Assembly (NCBI GenBank): GCA_002437495.1 | Contig: DJQA01000016.1 | Coordinates: forward strand, 1 to 64,000 | Origin: Prevotellaceae bacterium UBA6398 | GTDB taxonomy: Bacteria; Bacteroidota; Bacteroidia; Bacteroidales; Bacteroidaceae | DNA: 64,000 nt | Reading direction: 5' to 3' | Shown: in pieces, positions 7,821-16,760 of the stretch | Numbering within the stretch: position 1 is the first letter of the stretch | Layout of the letters: the number at the start of each line of letters is the position of its first letter | The notes under the pieces: generated by a model | What the model was told of the DNA's origin: nothing | Databases searched by the model: none | The model's input: only the letters and a program-made list of their open reading frames with translations | Translations under genes and position numbers: made by a program

Positions 7821-9080
7821 ATGCCACGCAAGAAAGACGTAATAGAAAGCATGATTGACATCTTTTCCGATTTTCAAGACAATAAGAAAATCGACCGCAC
7901 CACACTTGTGGGGGTTCTCGAAGAGAGCTTCCGCAGCGTGCTGGCAAAGATGTTCGGAAGCGATGAAAACTTTGACGTTATTGTAAACCCCGACAAGGGC
8001 GACCTTGAAATCTACCGCAACCGCATTGTTGTGGCCGATGACGATGTTTCTGACCCAAACAAGGAAATTTCGCTGAGCGACGCCCACAAGATAGATGCCG
8101 ATTACGAGGTTGGCGAGGAGGTGAGCGAGCCGATAAACTTCGCGAAGTTCGGTCGCCGCGCAATTTTAACGCTCCGCCAAACACTGGCCAGCAAGGTGCT
8201 TGAACTGGAGCACGACTCTCTTTACAACAAATACAAAGACCGCGTGGGGCAGATTGTGAGCGGCGAGGTTTACCAGGTGTGGAAAAACGAGATGCTCATA
8301 GTTGACGATGAGGGCAACGAAATGTTCCTGCCCAAGAGCGAGCAGATTCCACGCGACTATTTTCGCAAGGGCGACAACGTAAGGGCGGTTGTGAACCGTG
8401 TGGAAAACCCCAACAACAACCCCAAGATATATCTCAGCCGCACAGCTCCGGAATTCCTGATACGCCTGCTCGAGGGTGAGGTTCCCGAAATAGCCGACGG
8501 TCTAATAACAATAAAAAAAGCTGCGCGCATACCCGGCGAAAGAGCCAAGATTGCCGTGGAAAGTTATGACGACAGGATAGACCCGGTGGGAGCATGCGTG
8601 GGCGTTAGAGGAAGCCGTATACACGGAGTGGTGAGGGAACTTCGCGGAGAGAACATCGACGTGATAAACTATACCCCTAACGAGCAGCTGTTTGTGCAAC
8701 GCTCACTCGCACCCGCAAAAATCTCCAACATAAAACTTAACGAGGAGGAACGTAAAGCAGAAGTTTTCCTAAAGCCCGAGGAAGTTTCACTGGCAATAGG
8801 CCGCAGCGGCATGAACATAAAACTGGCATCTATGCTCACAGGATACACAATCGACGTATATCGCGAGGTGAACAGCACTCCCGAAGAGGATGTTTATCTT
8901 GACGAATTCTCAGACGTGATAGACCAGTGGGTAATCGATGCCATCAAGTCTATAGGGCTCGACACAGCCAAGGCCGTGCTAAACGCCCCGCGTGAAATGC
9001 TCATCGAAAAGGCCGATTTGGAGGAATCCACGGTTGACGATGTGTTGCGTATATTGAAAGCAGAATTTGAGGACGAATAA
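7821..9080 (+). CDS. nusA: Transcription termination/antitermination factor NusA
   Basis: A 419-residue NusA, which binds RNA polymerase and nascent RNA and modulates pausing, termination and antitermination. Domains in order: N-terminal polymerase-binding domain (about 1-130), S1 domain (about 138-205, VGQIVSGEVYQVWKNEMLIV), then two KH domains with GVRGSRIHGVVREL near residue 260 and AIGRSGMNIKLASMLTGY near 325. It ends with a short helical tail; the long acidic repeats of E. coli NusA are absent, as is usual outside proteobacteria. It follows rimP by 89 nt and precedes infB by 7 nt. Confidence 0.97.
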   Translation: MPRKKDVIESMIDIFSDFQDNKKIDRTTLVGVLEESFRSVLAKMFGSDENFDVIVNPDKGDLEIYRNRIVVADDDVSDPNKEISLSDAHKIDADYEVGEEVSEPINFAKFGRRAILTLRQTLASKVLELEHDSLYNKYKDRVGQIVSGEVYQVWKNEMLIVDDEGNEMFLPKSEQIPRDYFRKGDNVRAVVNRVENPNNNPKIYLSRTAPEFLIRLLEGEVPEIADGLITIKKAARIPGERAKIAVESYDDRIDPVGACVGVRGSRIHGVVRELRGENIDVINYTPNEQLFVQRSLAPAKISNIKLNEEERKAEVFLKPEEVSLAIGRSGMNIKLASMLTGYTIDVYREVNSTPEEDVYLDEFSDVIDQWVIDAIKSIGLDTAKAVLNAPREMLIEKADLEESTVDDVLRILKAEFEDE

Positions 9081-9087
9081 GGAGTTT

Positions 9088-11973
9088 ATGAACATAAGAC
9101 TAAACAAGGTTATAAGAGAACTAAACGTGGGAATAGACACAATTGTTGATTTCCTGCGCGAGAAAGGTTTCGAGGTAAAAGCCACCCCGAACGAGAAAAT
9201 AAGCGGCGAGCAGTATGACCTGCTGAAAAAGAAGTTCGGGGCTGACAGGGAATTGCGCACAGAGGCTGACAAGCTGCTTCAGGGCACAAAGGTAAAAAGC
9301 TCAAAGGAAAAGAAACCCGCCGCGCCGAAACCGCAGGCTATTAAAACGGAAATTCCCAAGGAAATGCGCCCGGGCCTAAAAACAGTAGGCAAAATCGACC
9401 TTGACACTCCCGCGCCTAAGCCACAGACAATGGAAACCAACAAGCCCGCCGCCGTGGCGGAAGCGCAAACGGCAACGGCAGAACCGAAAAAAAACAACAC
9501 CGAGCCTAAGCCGGAGCAAGCCCAAAGGCAGGAGAAAAAGCAGGAACAGCACAAGCCCGCCAAACAGCCGACCGTTGCAGCGGTTGCCGAAGAAAAACCG
9601 AAACCGGTTGCAACAGCGGCAGAAGCAGAGACCAAAGAGTTAAAAAAGGACAAAACCGAGCAACGGCAAAAGGACATGCAAAAGAAAACCGATGCAATAG
9701 GCAAGGTAGAGGATGACGGGATATTCCATTTGCATTCAACAGTGGAACTCGCAAAGCCGAAAGTTCTCGGAACAATAGACCTGTCGACCATAAACCCCAA
9801 CACCCGTCCCAAGAAAAAAACCAAGGAGGAGAAAAAACGCGAGCGCGAGGAGAAAAACGCCCAAGGCTCGCAGAGACACAAGCGCAACCGCATAGGGCAG
9901 GAACGTGTTGATGTGAACGCGGTGGGTCAGCAAATTGGTGGCAACCGCAACAATGGCAATAACGGCAGCAACGATAACCGCAACAACAATAACAATAACA
10001 ACAACCGCAATAACGATCAGCGCCGACAGAAAGGCAAGGTTCGCAAGGTGCAGCCGCTTAAACCCGAGGTTTCGGATGAGGATGTGGCAAAGCAGGTTCG
10101 CGAAACCCTTGCGCGCCTCACAAACAAGAGCCGCGGCAGCAAGGGCGCGAAATACCGCCGAGAAAAGCGCGAGATAGCACGCGAAGAGGCAGAGCTGGCG
10201 GCTTCGCAGGAGGCTAAGGAAAGCAAAGTACTAAAGCTCACCGAATTTGTAACCGCAAACGAACTAGCCGCAATGATGAACGTGCCGGTTACACAGGTAA
10301 TAGCAACTTGCATGAGTATCGGCATAATGGTGAGCATAAACCAGCGTCTCGATGCCGAGACCATAGACCTTGTGGCAGAGGAATTCGGCTTCAAGACGGA
10401 GTATGTAAGCGCCGATGTTAGCGAGGCGGTGGCAGAAGAGGCCGACAACGAGGAAGACCTTGAGCCGCGCGCACCGATAGTTACCGTTATGGGACACGTT
10501 GACCACGGAAAAACATCGCTGCTTGACTATATACGAAAATCTAATGTGATTGCGGGCGAAGCAGGAGGAATAACACAGCACATTGGCGCGTACAACGTAA
10601 CACTGGAGAACGGAAGGCACATAACGTTCCTTGACACCCCGGGACATGAGGCGTTTACAGCAATGCGCGCACGCGGTGCGCAGGTTACCGACGTTGCGAT
10701 AATCATAATAGCAGCCGATGACGGTATTATGCCACAGACAAAGGAAGCTATCAGCCATGCTGTTGCGGCAAACGTGCCGATGGTGTTTGCCATTAACAAG
10801 ATAGACAAACCGGGAGCAAACCCCGACAAAATAAAAGAGGGGCTTGCCAATATGAACTACCTCGTTGAGGAGTGGGGTGGCAAGTATCAGAGTCAGGACA
10901 TTTCGGCTAAAAAGGGAATCGGAGTCAGAGAACTTCTCGATAAGGTGCTTCTTGAGGCTGATATGCTCGATTTGAAGGCAAATCCCAACCGCAAAGCCAC
11001 AGGCACAATCATAGAATCTTCGCTCGACCGCGGACGCGGATATGTTGCCACGGTGCTTGTGAGCAACGGCACGCTGAAAATTGGTGATGTGATGCTTGCG
11101 GGTACAAATTACGGAAGAGTAAAGGCCCTTTTCAATGAGCGCGACCAGCGTATAGAGAAAGTGGGGCCCTCGGGAGCCGCAACGGTTCTCGGACTTAACG
11201 GTGCGCCGCAGGCGGGAGATGCATTCCATGTTATGGAAACAGAGCAGGAGGCGCGCGAGATTGCCACAAAACGCGAACAGTTGCAGCGTGAACAGGCCCA
11301 GAGGGCGCATTCGGTTCTCTCGCTTGACGAGATCGGCCGCAGGATAGCGCGCGGCGGAACAAAGGAACTCAACATTGTGGTAAAAGGCGATGTCGACGGT
11401 TCGGTAGAAGCTTTGAGCGACTCTCTCGAAAAGCTTTCAACCGAAAAGATAAAGGTCAACGTAATTCTGAAAGGTGTAGGACAGATTTCCGAAAACGATG
11501 TTGCCCTTGCGGCAGCCTCACAGGCGATTATAATAGGTTTCCAGGTGCGTCCGAGCGCGCTTGCCAAGAAACAAGCCGACCAGCAGGGCGTGGAAATCCG
11601 TATATATTCCATCATATACGATGCAATTGGTGAGGTGAAGCTCGCAATGGAGGGCATGCTCGAACCTGTAGTCAAGGAGGAAGTTACTGCCACGATAGAG
11701 GTGCGCCAGGTGTTCCACATAAGCAAGGTTGGTTTCGTTGCGGGCGCGTTCGTAAGCGAAGGAAAGGTTTCCCGCAGCGACAAGGCGCGTCTCATACGCG
11801 ACGGTATCGTTATACAGACGGCTAACATCGCCGCGCTCAAGCGATTTAAGGACGATGTTAAGGAAGTAGGCGCAAACTTTGAGTGCGGCATAAGTCTCGC
11901 TAACTGTAACGACCTAAAAGAAGGCGACGTAATCGAGACATTCAAGCAGGTGGAGGTTAAACCAACACTCTGA
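9088..11973 (+). CDS. infB: Translation initiation factor IF-2
   Basis: A 961-residue IF-2, the GTPase that brings initiator tRNA to the ribosome. The ATG at 9088 is preferred over 9067 because it follows a strong Shine-Dalgarno AAGGAG that overlaps the nusA stop. It begins with the IF2N helical domain (MNIRLNKVIREL). Residues about 70-380 form a long Lys/Pro/Glu/Ala-rich linker including an Asn-rich run, and a second IF2N domain (LTEFVTANELAAMMNVPV) follows. G-domain motifs are GHVDHGKTS (about 468), DTPGHEAF (about 515) and NKID (about 570). Domains II-IV complete the protein. Confidence 0.97.
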   Translation: MNIRLNKVIRELNVGIDTIVDFLREKGFEVKATPNEKISGEQYDLLKKKFGADRELRTEADKLLQGTKVKSSKEKKPAAPKPQAIKTEIPKEMRPGLKTVGKIDLDTPAPKPQTMETNKPAAVAEAQTATAEPKKNNTEPKPEQAQRQEKKQEQHKPAKQPTVAAVAEEKPKPVATAAEAETKELKKDKTEQRQKDMQKKTDAIGKVEDDGIFHLHSTVELAKPKVLGTIDLSTINPNTRPKKKTKEEKKREREEKNAQGSQRHKRNRIGQERVDVNAVGQQIGGNRNNGNNGSNDNRNNNNNNNNRNNDQRRQKGKVRKVQPLKPEVSDEDVAKQVRETLARLTNKSRGSKGAKYRREKREIAREEAELAASQEAKESKVLKLTEFVTANELAAMMNVPVTQVIATCMSIGIMVSINQRLDAETIDLVAEEFGFKTEYVSADVSEAVAEEADNEEDLEPRAPIVTVMGHVDHGKTSLLDYIRKSNVIAGEAGGITQHIGAYNVTLENGRHITFLDTPGHEAFTAMRARGAQVTDVAIIIIAADDGIMPQTKEAISHAVAANVPMVFAINKIDKPGANPDKIKEGLANMNYLVEEWGGKYQSQDISAKKGIGVRELLDKVLLEADMLDLKANPNRKATGTIIESSLDRGRGYVATVLVSNGTLKIGDVMLAGTNYGRVKALFNERDQRIEKVGPSGAATVLGLNGAPQAGDAFHVMETEQEAREIATKREQLQREQAQRAHSVLSLDEIGRRIARGGTKELNIVVKGDVDGSVEALSDSLEKLSTEKIKVNVILKGVGQISENDVALAAASQAIIIGFQVRPSALAKKQADQQGVEIRIYSIIYDAIGEVKLAMEGMLEPVVKEEVTATIEVRQVFHISKVGFVAGAFVSEGKVSRSDKARLIRDGIVIQTANIAALKRFKDDVKEVGANFECGISLANCNDLKEGDVIETFKQVEVKPTL

Positions 11974-11986
11974 TAACGTAGAATAT

Positions 11987-12517
11987 ATGCCATTTATAGA
12001 CTTTGTTATTCTGCTGCTCTTTATATGGGCAGTATATAAAGGCTGGCGGCAAGGCTTTCTAAAAGAGATAATCTCGATGGTGGGCTTTGTAGTGGGTTTG
12101 TTTGTGGCTGCGGGGCTTTATTCGAGCTTTGGCGGGTTTCTATCGCCGCATATCGGCGCGTCTCCCACGGTGGCAAACATTTTGGCATTTCTCGTGCTGT
12201 GGATAGTGGTGCCCATTCTTCTCGGTCTTTTGGCAAACCTGCTAACAAAGGCGTTGAAAGGAATGAAAATAGGGCTGCCCAACAGCATTCTCGGAGCGGT
12301 TGTGAGCGTTTTGAAATACCTCATACTCATGAGCTGCGTGTTCAACGTTATGAGCTTTCTCGGGATAGTGGGCAAGGACAAGGCCGAAAAATCATATCTG
12401 TACGAGCCTGTGAAAAACAGTCTCGGCTATGCTTTCAAGGCATACAGCGAAAGCCATCGGCAGGGCGATGCGGCGGCAGAGGACTCCGTTTACTCAAACA
12501 GCGATAGTATACAATAA
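11987..12517 (+). CDS. cvpA: CvpA family membrane protein
   Basis: A 176-residue inner-membrane protein with four hydrophobic segments (residues about 4-22, 28-48, 60-82 and 100-122) and the family opening FIDFVILLLFIWAVYKGWRQGFLKEI. CvpA proteins are poorly understood; in E. coli CvpA is needed for colicin V production and has a role in envelope stress or purine-linked phenotypes. The C-terminal tail is polar. It starts 13 nt after infB and belongs to the same operon, an arrangement I remember as common in Bacteroidales. Confidence 0.9.
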   Translation: MPFIDFVILLLFIWAVYKGWRQGFLKEIISMVGFVVGLFVAAGLYSSFGGFLSPHIGASPTVANILAFLVLWIVVPILLGLLANLLTKALKGMKIGLPNSILGAVVSVLKYLILMSCVFNVMSFLGIVGKDKAEKSYLYEPVKNSLGYAFKAYSESHRQGDAAAEDSVYSNSDSIQ

Positions 12518-12522
12518 ATAAG

Positions 12523-12553
12523 GCACGCGGGGAGTTTGCTTAACCCTGCGTGC
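12523..12553 (+). promoter_or_regulatory. Hairpin between cvpA and sufB
   Basis: GCACGCGGG (from 12523) pairs with CCCTGCGTGC (12544-12553), with one bulged T and an 11-12 nt loop. No T-tract follows. It could be an RNA processing or stability element separating sufB expression from the upstream translation genes; that role is inference. Confidence 0.35.
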
Positions 12554-12568
12554 TGTCATTGTAACATT

Positions 12569-14050
12569 ATGACGATGAAGAAAACTGAAAACCAATCGGC
12601 AATGTCCACCGCAAATGAGGGCAAAAACGCTTTTGTGCGCAGTGTGGCCGACAAGAAATACGAATACGGCTTCACCACGGAAATATCAACAGACGTAATC
12701 CCCAAGGGGCTTGACGAAAACGTGGTGCGCACCATATCCATGCGCAAGGGGGAACCCGGGTGGCTTCTCGAGTTCCGCCTGAAGGCTTTGCAATACTGGC
12801 AGACACTGAAGCAGCCTGCATGGGGACACGTAACCCTGCCGCAGATTGACTATCAGGCAATATCATATTTTGCGCAGCCCAAAACACACGACAAGAAAAA
12901 GGAGCTTGACCCTGAACTCGTCAAAACGTTCGACAAGCTAGGAATACCGCTCGAAGAGCGTCTCGCACTGGGTGGCGTGGCTGTGGATGCAATAATGGAT
13001 TCCGTTTCGGTAAAGACCACATTCCAGGACAAACTTCGCGAACTCGGAGTTATATTTTGCTCCATAGGTGAGGCGGTGAAAAACCATCCCGACCTTGTCA
13101 GGCAGTATCTCGGTAGCGTGGTGCCATACCGCGACAATTTCTATGCCGCGCTCAACAGCGCGGTGTTTTCCGACGGCTCGTTTGTTTACATTCCCAAAGG
13201 AGTGCGCTGCCCTATGGAGCTGTCGTCATACTTCCGCATAAACGCACGCAACACGGGGCAGTTCGAACGCACGCTTATAATATGCGATGATGCAGGATAT
13301 GTTTCCTATCTCGAGGGATGCACAGCACCCATGCGCGATGAAAACCAGCTTCACGCCGCAATAGTGGAGATTATCGTGAACGATGACGCAGAGGTGAAAT
13401 ACTCCACTGTGCAAAACTGGTATCCCGGCAACGCCGAGGGCAAAGGCGGTGTATACAACCTGGTAACAAAGCGCGGTGCGTTGCGTGGCAAAAACAGCAA
13501 ACTGTCGTGGACACAAGTTGAGACAGGCTCGGCAATAACGTGGAAATACCCCTCGTGCATTTTGAAAGGCGACAATTCGCAGGCGGAGTTCTACAGCGTG
13601 GCTGTTACCAACAATCATCAGGAGGCCGACACCGGTACTAAGATGATACACCTTGGCAGGAACACGCGCAGCACCATTATAAGCAAGGGCATTTCGGCCG
13701 GTAAGAGCCAGAATTCCTATCGCGGTCTCGTGAAAGTGGGCAGGAACGCCGAAAAGGCACGCAACTACAGCTCGTGCGACTCGCTTTTGCTGTCGTCCAC
13801 GTGCGGCGCACACACGTTCCCCTATATAGATGTCCACAACAACACTGCCGTGGTGGAGCATGAGGCCACCACGTCCAAGATTTCGGAGGAGCAGATGTTT
13901 TATTGCGCCTCGCGGGGCATTGATCCTGAAACGGCGGCGGGGCTTATAGTAAACGGTTACGCAAAGAATGTGCTCGACAAGCTGCCCATGGAGTTTGCCG
14001 TCGAGGCGCGCAAACTGCTTTCCGTGTCGCTGGAAGGTACGGTGGGATAG
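12569..14050 (+). CDS. sufB: Fe-S cluster assembly scaffold SufB
   Basis: About 493 residues; SufB is the main scaffold of the SufBC2D complex that assembles iron-sulfur clusters. Family landmarks: KYEYGFTTEISTDVIPKGLDE, PEWLLEFRLKA-like GEPGWLLEFRLKALQYW, FIYIPKGVRCPMELSSYFRIN-like, and the C-terminal CDSLLLSSTCGAHTFPYIDVHN and ISEEQMFYCASRGID. The candidate starts 12569, 12575 and 12602 cannot be separated; a frame from 12536 overlaps the cvpA-sufB hairpin and is less likely. It is the last gene of the rimP operon. sufC and sufD, its usual downstream neighbours, are on the minus strand at 2.4-4.5 kb. Confidence 0.96.
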   Translation: MTMKKTENQSAMSTANEGKNAFVRSVADKKYEYGFTTEISTDVIPKGLDENVVRTISMRKGEPGWLLEFRLKALQYWQTLKQPAWGHVTLPQIDYQAISYFAQPKTHDKKKELDPELVKTFDKLGIPLEERLALGGVAVDAIMDSVSVKTTFQDKLRELGVIFCSIGEAVKNHPDLVRQYLGSVVPYRDNFYAALNSAVFSDGSFVYIPKGVRCPMELSSYFRINARNTGQFERTLIICDDAGYVSYLEGCTAPMRDENQLHAAIVEIIVNDDAEVKYSTVQNWYPGNAEGKGGVYNLVTKRGALRGKNSKLSWTQVETGSAITWKYPSCILKGDNSQAEFYSVAVTNNHQEADTGTKMIHLGRNTRSTIISKGISAGKSQNSYRGLVKVGRNAEKARNYSSCDSLLLSSTCGAHTFPYIDVHNNTAVVEHEATTSKISEEQMFYCASRGIDPETAAGLIVNGYAKNVLDKLPMEFAVEARKLLSVSLEGTVG

Positions 14051-14107
14051 GGGCGCACGCAGGTTGTAGATGCGCAAAATGCAATAAATAAAACGAATTG
14101 CACCTTC

Positions 14108-14330
14108 AAAGGCGTATGCAATACGCCACACAAACGCTCAACAGCCAATTTTCAATGAGCTGCACCGCTGCAATTGGTGCAAACCCTTATTCGATTACCT
14201 CTTTCCAAACATCCCGAAAAATATATGGGACATGGTGGAAACTACATGGGACGTAGAAAAAATTATGTCTGATGTAATTCAAACTACATCAGACCTTTTT
14301 TTGCCCATGGCAAACTCTTTACAGTCAAAG
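14108..14330 (+). repeat. Dispersed intergenic repeat, copy C
   Basis: Begins with a degenerate palindrome (AGGCGTATGCAATACGCC at 14110). The conserved TTTCCAAACATCCCGAAAAA then leads into four units: ATATATGGGACATGG, ACTACATGGGACGTAG, ATTATGTCTGATGTAAT and ACTACATCAGACC. Units 3 and 4 make a perfect 10-bp stem (GTCTGATGTA / TACATCAGAC) followed by T8, so this copy could terminate the rimP-sufB transcript. Confidence 0.85.
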
Positions 14331-14440
14331 AGTTGAAAAAAGTTGTTGGCATTGGATTAATTGATTGAAAATCAAGGTGTCGGACTTTTATCATAAGTTG
14401 GCCCGTCGGCAGCGAGCATGAAAAAAGCGCAAAGGGAGCC
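14331..14440. other. Remainder of the sufB-tRNA gap
   Basis: Nothing recognisable beyond AT-rich sequence between repeat copy C and the tRNA terminator. Confidence 0.4.
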
Positions 14441-14483
14441 AAAAAAACAAAACGGCACAGGCGTAAAACCGTCCGTGCCGTTT
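14441..14483 (-). terminator. Terminator of tRNA-Met
   Basis: AAACGGCAC (14450-14458) and GTGCCGTTT (14475-14483) form a 9-bp stem. On the minus strand it is followed by a T-rich run (complement of 14441-14447). It lies just 3' of the tRNA. Confidence 0.75.
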
Positions 14484-14490
14484 GTTCAGG

Positions 14491-14564
14491 TAGCGGGACC
14501 CAGGATTGAACTGGGGACCTCATGATTATGAATCATGCGCTCTAACCGGCTGAGCTATCCCGCC
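14491..14564 (-). tRNA. tRNA-Met (anticodon CAT; could be Ile2)
   Basis: On the minus strand a 74-nt cloverleaf. The acceptor GGCGGGA pairs with TCCCGCT (the end pair is G-U), and the D-arm reads TAGCTCAGCCGGTTAGAGC. The anticodon stem CATGA/TCATG encloses the loop TTCATAA, and the T-arm is CCCAG-TTCAATC-CTGGG. The three consecutive G-C pairs of an initiator are absent, so it is an elongator Met or a lysidine-modified Ile(CAT); sequence alone does not decide. CCA is not encoded. Confidence 0.9.
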
Positions 14565-14648
14565 GTTTGCGCAAGGCGTTTGCGCAAATGCGGTGCAAAA
14601 TTAATAATTTCGCTTTAACAGACAAAGCTTTCGGCTGTGTTTTTTCGC

Positions 14649-14656
14649 TATCTTTG
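14649..14656 (+). promoter_or_regulatory. -7 promoter box of the CPBP protease operon
   Basis: TATCTTTG, a perfect TAnnTTTG, 43 bp upstream of the chosen start at 14700. No strong -33 element. Confidence 0.55.
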
Positions 14657-14699
14657 CATACAAATAACGTTTCAACATAAATCCAATTCGGTTCCCAAC

Positions 14700-15509
14700 A
14701 TGATAAAGGCTGTTCTTGTAGTTCTTGTATTCATTATAATGCAGGTAGTTGTGCCAATAGTAACCACGTATATCCTTGGAGCATACGGCATGAGCTTTGG
14801 TGGGGTGGACAAGGTTTCGGGTAATATTTCCAACCCCTATGTGCTATCGGGAATGCTGCTTGCCATTTATGCGCTGATAATAGGCGCGCTTTACGGTTGG
14901 CGACTGCTGTCGCCACGGTCGGGGCTTGTGCGCCGCAGAACTATGTTGCCGCTGGCGGTGGCGATACTTGTGTTGGCTCTTGTGCCGATGAGTTATGTTG
15001 AGGAACTTCTCGACTTGAGCGACAGCCTTGGCGGGAGCATGGATTCGCTTATGCACAACCCGCTCGGCATATTCTGCCTTGCGTTGGCAGGACCTGTGGT
15101 CGAGGAGCTTGTGTTTCGTCGTGCATTCCTCGGCTCGCTGCTTGAAAGTAAGGTAAAGGCAGTGGTAGCCGTGCCTGTAACCGCGCTCGTGTTCGGTTTG
15201 GTGCATTTCAATCCCGCGCAAATTCCGGCGGCTTTCGTGATAGGCACGTTGCTTGGGTGGCTGTACGTGCGCACGGGAAGCATCGTGCCATCCGTGGTTT
15301 GCCATGTGGCAAACAATTCGCTTTGCATTGTCGTGGCACTGTGCGTCTCAAAGGATGCAACATTCTCGCAGCTTGCCGGCGGAACAGTGAATGCCGTGGC
15401 AATATCGGCGGCTTCTGCCGTGGTTGCCGCTTTACTCATAATAATATACAACAGGAAAACTGCGGTTTCGGCAGAACCCGTCAAAGAAATTTTGCACGAT
15501 GAAAATTGA
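14700..15509 (+). CDS. CPBP family intramembrane glutamic endopeptidase
   Basis: A 269-residue multi-pass membrane protein of the CAAX/CPBP (Abi) family. Catalytic motifs are visible: EELVFRRAFLGSLL (the EExxxR motif, about residues 137-150), FGLVHFNP (FxxxH), and SIVPSVVCHVANN near the C-terminal membrane helix. Family members cleave membrane-embedded substrates; the bacterial roles are varied and the substrate here is unknown. The start at 14700 places the first hydrophobic helix at the N-terminus and lies downstream of the promoter. The end overlaps the next gene by 11 nt, so the two are translationally coupled. Confidence 0.88.
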   Translation: MIKAVLVVLVFIIMQVVVPIVTTYILGAYGMSFGGVDKVSGNISNPYVLSGMLLAIYALIIGALYGWRLLSPRSGLVRRRTMLPLAVAILVLALVPMSYVEELLDLSDSLGGSMDSLMHNPLGIFCLALAGPVVEELVFRRAFLGSLLESKVKAVVAVPVTALVFGLVHFNPAQIPAAFVIGTLLGWLYVRTGSIVPSVVCHVANNSLCIVVALCVSKDATFSQLAGGTVNAVAISAASAVVAALLIIIYNRKTAVSAEPVKEILHDEN

Positions 15510-16755
15510 AGACTTTGAAATAATGGCGCCAGTGGGCTCGCGCGAGTCGCTTTTTGCGGCTTTCCGGGCGGGAGCGGGCTCGGTTTATTTTGGCGTGGGT
15601 ACACTGAATATGCGCTCGCACTCAGCTAACCATTTCGATATATCCGACCTTAGGGATATTGCTTCGCTGTGCAGCGAGCGCGGAGTTAAAAGCTACCTAA
15701 CGGTGAACACGATAATTTACGACGACGACATGGAGCAGATGCACGAAATTGTCGATGCCGCGTGCGAAGCAGGGATAAGTGCGATTATAGCCTCCGACAT
15801 AGCCGTCATAATGTATTGCCGCAAAAAAGGCATGGAGGTGCATCTTTCCACGCAACTAAACATAAGCAACACCGAAGCTCTGCGTTTCTACTCGCAGTTT
15901 GCCGATGTGGCAGTGCTTGCAAGAGAACTGAGCCTCGACAAGGTAAAACGCATATACTCCGAAATACAAAGCGGGAATATATGCGGCCCCGGGGGAAAGC
16001 AGGTTAGAATAGAAATGTTCTGCCACGGTGCACTGTGCATGGCGGTTAGCGGAAAATGTTACATGAGTCTCGACAACCTTAATCACAGCGCTAACCGGGG
16101 ACAGTGCCTGCAAGTGTGCCGGCGCGGTTACACCGTGCGCGACCGCGAAACCGGCACGGAACTGGATATAGACAATAAATACATAATGTCGCCCAAAGAC
16201 TTGAAAACAATACGCTTCCTCGACCGTATGGTGGATGCCGGCGTAAGAGTGTTCAAGATAGAGGGGCGCGCACGCGGTCCCGAATATGTGCTCACTGTGG
16301 TTAAATGCTATAAGGAGGCTTTGCAGGCAATTATTGACGGCACTTTCACCGAAAAGAAAAAAGACGAGTGGGATGCGCGTCTGGCAACAGTGTTTAACCG
16401 TGGCTTTTGGGACGGATATTATTTGGGGCAGCGTCTCGGGGAATGGAACGCGAAATACGGAAGTCTTGCAACGGAGCGAAAGGTGTATGCCGGTAAGGGC
16501 GTGAAATACTATTCAAACCTCGGAGTGGGTGAGTTTGTGATTGAGGCAACCGAGATACACAAAGGCGATAAGCTGCTTGTTACCGGCCCTACCACAGGTG
16601 CGGTTTATTTCAACGCAGCAGAGATACGCTATGACATGAACCCTGTGGAAACGGCTGAGAAAGGTTGGCACGTTTCCCTGCCCATAGATGTTAAAATAAG
16701 AAAGAGCGATAAGCTTTTTCGCATAATACCTGCTGAAGAAGCGCAACAACAGTAA
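15499..16755 (+). CDS. trhP: U32 family protein, TrhP-like tRNA uridine hydroxylation factor
   Basis: A 418-residue peptidase-U32-type protein. The family signature EMFCHGALCMAVSGKCYMS is at about residues 171-189, with additional cysteines in RGQCLQVCRRGY. Length and architecture fit TrhP (YegQ), which is needed for prephenate-dependent 5-hydroxylation of uridine 34 in tRNA and probably carries a cluster on these cysteines; the longer RlhA type is excluded by size. The start overlaps the protease gene by 11 nt and a glycosidase gene follows after 5 nt. The TrhP subtype is inferred from length and family knowledge. Confidence 0.82.
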   Translation: MKIEDFEIMAPVGSRESLFAAFRAGAGSVYFGVGTLNMRSHSANHFDISDLRDIASLCSERGVKSYLTVNTIIYDDDMEQMHEIVDAACEAGISAIIASDIAVIMYCRKKGMEVHLSTQLNISNTEALRFYSQFADVAVLARELSLDKVKRIYSEIQSGNICGPGGKQVRIEMFCHGALCMAVSGKCYMSLDNLNHSANRGQCLQVCRRGYTVRDRETGTELDIDNKYIMSPKDLKTIRFLDRMVDAGVRVFKIEGRARGPEYVLTVVKCYKEALQAIIDGTFTEKKKDEWDARLATVFNRGFWDGYYLGQRLGEWNAKYGSLATERKVYAGKGVKYYSNLGVGEFVIEATEIHKGDKLLVTGPTTGAVYFNAAEIRYDMNPVETAEKGWHVSLPIDVKIRKSDKLFRIIPAEEAQQQ

Positions 16756-16760
16756 TTTTT

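Noticed and set aside
10264..11310. 348-codon minus-strand frame inside infB
   Set aside because: Antisense shadow of a highly conserved gene.
14491..14564. Initiator tRNA because of the weak G-U end pair
   Set aside because: The three consecutive G-C pairs in the anticodon stem that mark initiators are absent.
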